Shown here one piece after another: positions 63,062 through 64,000 of a stretch of DNA of 64,000 bases. The notes under the pieces were generated by a model. That model saw only the letters and a program-made list of their open reading frames with translations. It did not search any database and was not told the DNA's origin. Position numbers and translations under genes: made by a program. The DNA is taken from NCBI GenBank assembly GCA_947396885.1, contig OX377206.1, positions 11,648,778 through 11,712,777 of the forward strand, read 5' to 3'. Positions within the stretch are counted from its first letter, which is position 1. Each line of letters begins with the position of its first letter. The DNA is from Heligmosomoides polygyrus polygyrus. Taxonomy: Eukaryota > Nematoda > Chromadorea > Rhabditida > Heligmosomidae.

Positions 63062-64000
63062 TTATCACCTGTATCACCTGTCGTCCCGTTGATCATCGAC
63101 TTGCTCGAGCGGGCGCCAGCAGCGTCTCCATTCGTCCCTGTCGCGTGCCAGAGTGGTCCAATGGATCCTCCTCGCTCGAGGGACACGAAGAGCGTCATAT
63201 CGGTCGTTCAGGGCCTTCACGAAGAAGTCCGGCCAACGCGTTGGTGGGCGTCCTGGTGTTCTTTTGACATCTCGCGGAATCCAATCTGTGACGGCTCTCG
63301 TCCAGCGGGTGTCTGCGAATCGCATTACGTGGCCGGCCCACCTAATTTTCGACGACTTGGCCCATGCGACAGCGTCTCTGATCTTCGAACGTCGGCGAAG
63401 CTCGGAACTCCGGAGGCCTTCTCTCACTTGCGTGAGTCGTGTCACTCCGAGCATCGTCCTCTCGATTCCACGCTGCGCGACGCTGATCGCGTGCTCATCC
63501 TGCTTTCGTACAGCCCAGGTCTCTGAGGCGTATGTTAGGGCAGGAAGAACAGTGGAGTCGTATAGGTGGGCACGGAGTCGGACGTTCTTCGTTTTCTTCA
63601 CGACTTCTTCGACGCTCTTGAAAGCTCCCCAAGCCGCTCGTTTCCTCCTGCTCAGCTCTGGTGCTAGGTCGTTGGCCATGTTGACTTCGCGACCCAGATA
63701 CACATAGCTGGAGCATTCGGAGATGTTCGTTCCGTTGAGCGAGAATGGGGCATCAGAAACCCATCCGTTCTTCATGAACATCGTCTTCGTAAGATTCAGC
63801 TGCAGTCCAACGCTTCCACATACACGATCGAAGTCGGCCAGCATTCGTTCCGCCTGACTGATGCTCGGTGTTATGAGCACGATGTCGTCAGCGAAGCGAA
63901 GATGGTTCAATTGCCGGCCGTCGACCTTCACTCCCATGTCTTCCCATTCTAGTTCGCGCATGACGTTTTCGAGAGTGGCGCTGAAGAGCTTCGGGGATAT
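63062..64000 (-). mobile_element. RTE LINE, 3' part, runs off the window
   Basis: The 3' end at 63062 carries TATCACCTGTATCACCTGTC (complement of the CAGGTGATACAGGTGATA tail). It belongs to the same subfamily as the RTE at 38174-42005 and shows that copy's uninterrupted sequence at the mariner site. Confidence 0.93.
63074..64000 (-). CDS. RTE reverse transcriptase C-terminal half, partial
   Basis: The frame is open from the window edge (upstream residues ISPKLFSATLENVM are visible in the last bases) to a stop at 63074. It contains MRELEWEDMGVKVDGRQLN, the catalytic LRFADDIVLITPS, LQLNLTKTMFM, SSYVYLGREVNMAND and ELSRRKRAAWGAFKSVEE. YASETWAVRKQ, then SKIRWAGHVMRF and GRPPTRWPDFFVKAL follow. 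The DD pair marks the polymerase active site. The rest is the C-terminal domain common to RTE elements. No stop or frameshift is present in about 300 codons, which suggests youth. The upstream endonuclease and most of the polymerase lie outside the window, so completeness cannot be judged. Confidence 0.93.
   Translation of the reverse strand: MSPKLFSATLENVMRELEWEDMGVKVDGRQLNHLRFADDIVLITPSISQAERMLADFDRVCGSVGLQLNLTKTMFMKNGWVSDAPFSLNGTNISECSSYVYLGREVNMANDLAPELSRRKRAAWGAFKSVEEVVKKTKNVRLRAHLYDSTVLPALTYASETWAVRKQDEHAISVAQRGIERTMLGVTRLTQVREGLRSSELRRRSKIRDAVAWAKSSKIRWAGHVMRFADTRWTRAVTDWIPRDVKRTPGRPPTRWPDFFVKALNDRYDALRVPRARRIHWTTLARDRDEWRRCWRPLEQVDDQRDDR

Overview
This window reads as a gene desert from a nematode nuclear genome. 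It is most likely a clade V (strongylid, hookworm-like) parasite. That is an inference from the mix of mobile elements: mariner/D34D transposases, RTE-type LINEs with an FADD motif, a CR1-like LINE, and compact MITEs with TA, TAA, TTAA and 8-bp target duplications. I found no convincing host gene. The best candidate is a pair of short, cysteine-containing, exon-like stretches at 49690-50110, and it is weak. There are no rRNA genes, no CRISPR arrays and no prokaryote-style operons.

The dominant component is a tRNA-derived SINE, called SINE-A here, present in about 27 full, broken or fossil copies. It has a tRNA-like head with an A box (TAGCGCAGTCGG) and a near-consensus B box (GGTTCGGATTTCC), a conserved body of about 200 bp, and a tail of CCTTTAT-type units. 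Several copies carry perfect 11-14 bp target-site duplications. A second tRNA-derived family, SINE-B, has a 70-nt tRNA-length module and is nested inside one SINE-A copy with its own duplication. Further tRNA-like modules sit inside palindromic elements (6.3-7.8 kb, 16.1-17.5 kb, 22.7-23.1 kb, 28.4-28.9 kb).

Layout. 0-6 kb: fossil SINE-A, Harbinger-like MITEs, a perfect 35-bp hairpin, a 1.7-kb element with hairpin ends and a minisatellite core, and a Tc1-like remnant. 6-20 kb: palindromic repeats, a hAT-type MITE, a tandem array, a cluster of SINE-A and SINE-B, a 1.4-kb palindrome and a decayed mariner. 20-32 kb: mariner-derived palindrome, SINEs, a hAT transposon remnant, and a CR1-like LINE fossil carrying three later insertions. 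32-42 kb: an RTE LINE with a 5' inversion and 12-bp duplication, a three-deep nest of DNA elements, and an RTE interrupted by a nearly intact mariner. 42-54 kb: two more minisatellite-core elements, many SINE-A copies (one with an inverted head), and a second mariner-derived palindrome. 54-64 kb: a palindromic mariner-like MITE split by a CR1-like LINE with an uninterrupted 762-codon reading frame, a further 5'-truncated APE/RT LINE with a GAA tail, and an RTE running off the window end.

The elements do not form a pathway. The connection between them is parasitism and nesting: autonomous LINEs can mobilise SINEs in trans, and transposases can mobilise MITEs that keep their terminal repeats. 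The order of insertion can be read from what interrupts what. Names such as Harbinger-like, piggyBac-like or Helentron-like rest on terminal motifs and target duplications only. No database comparison was possible.
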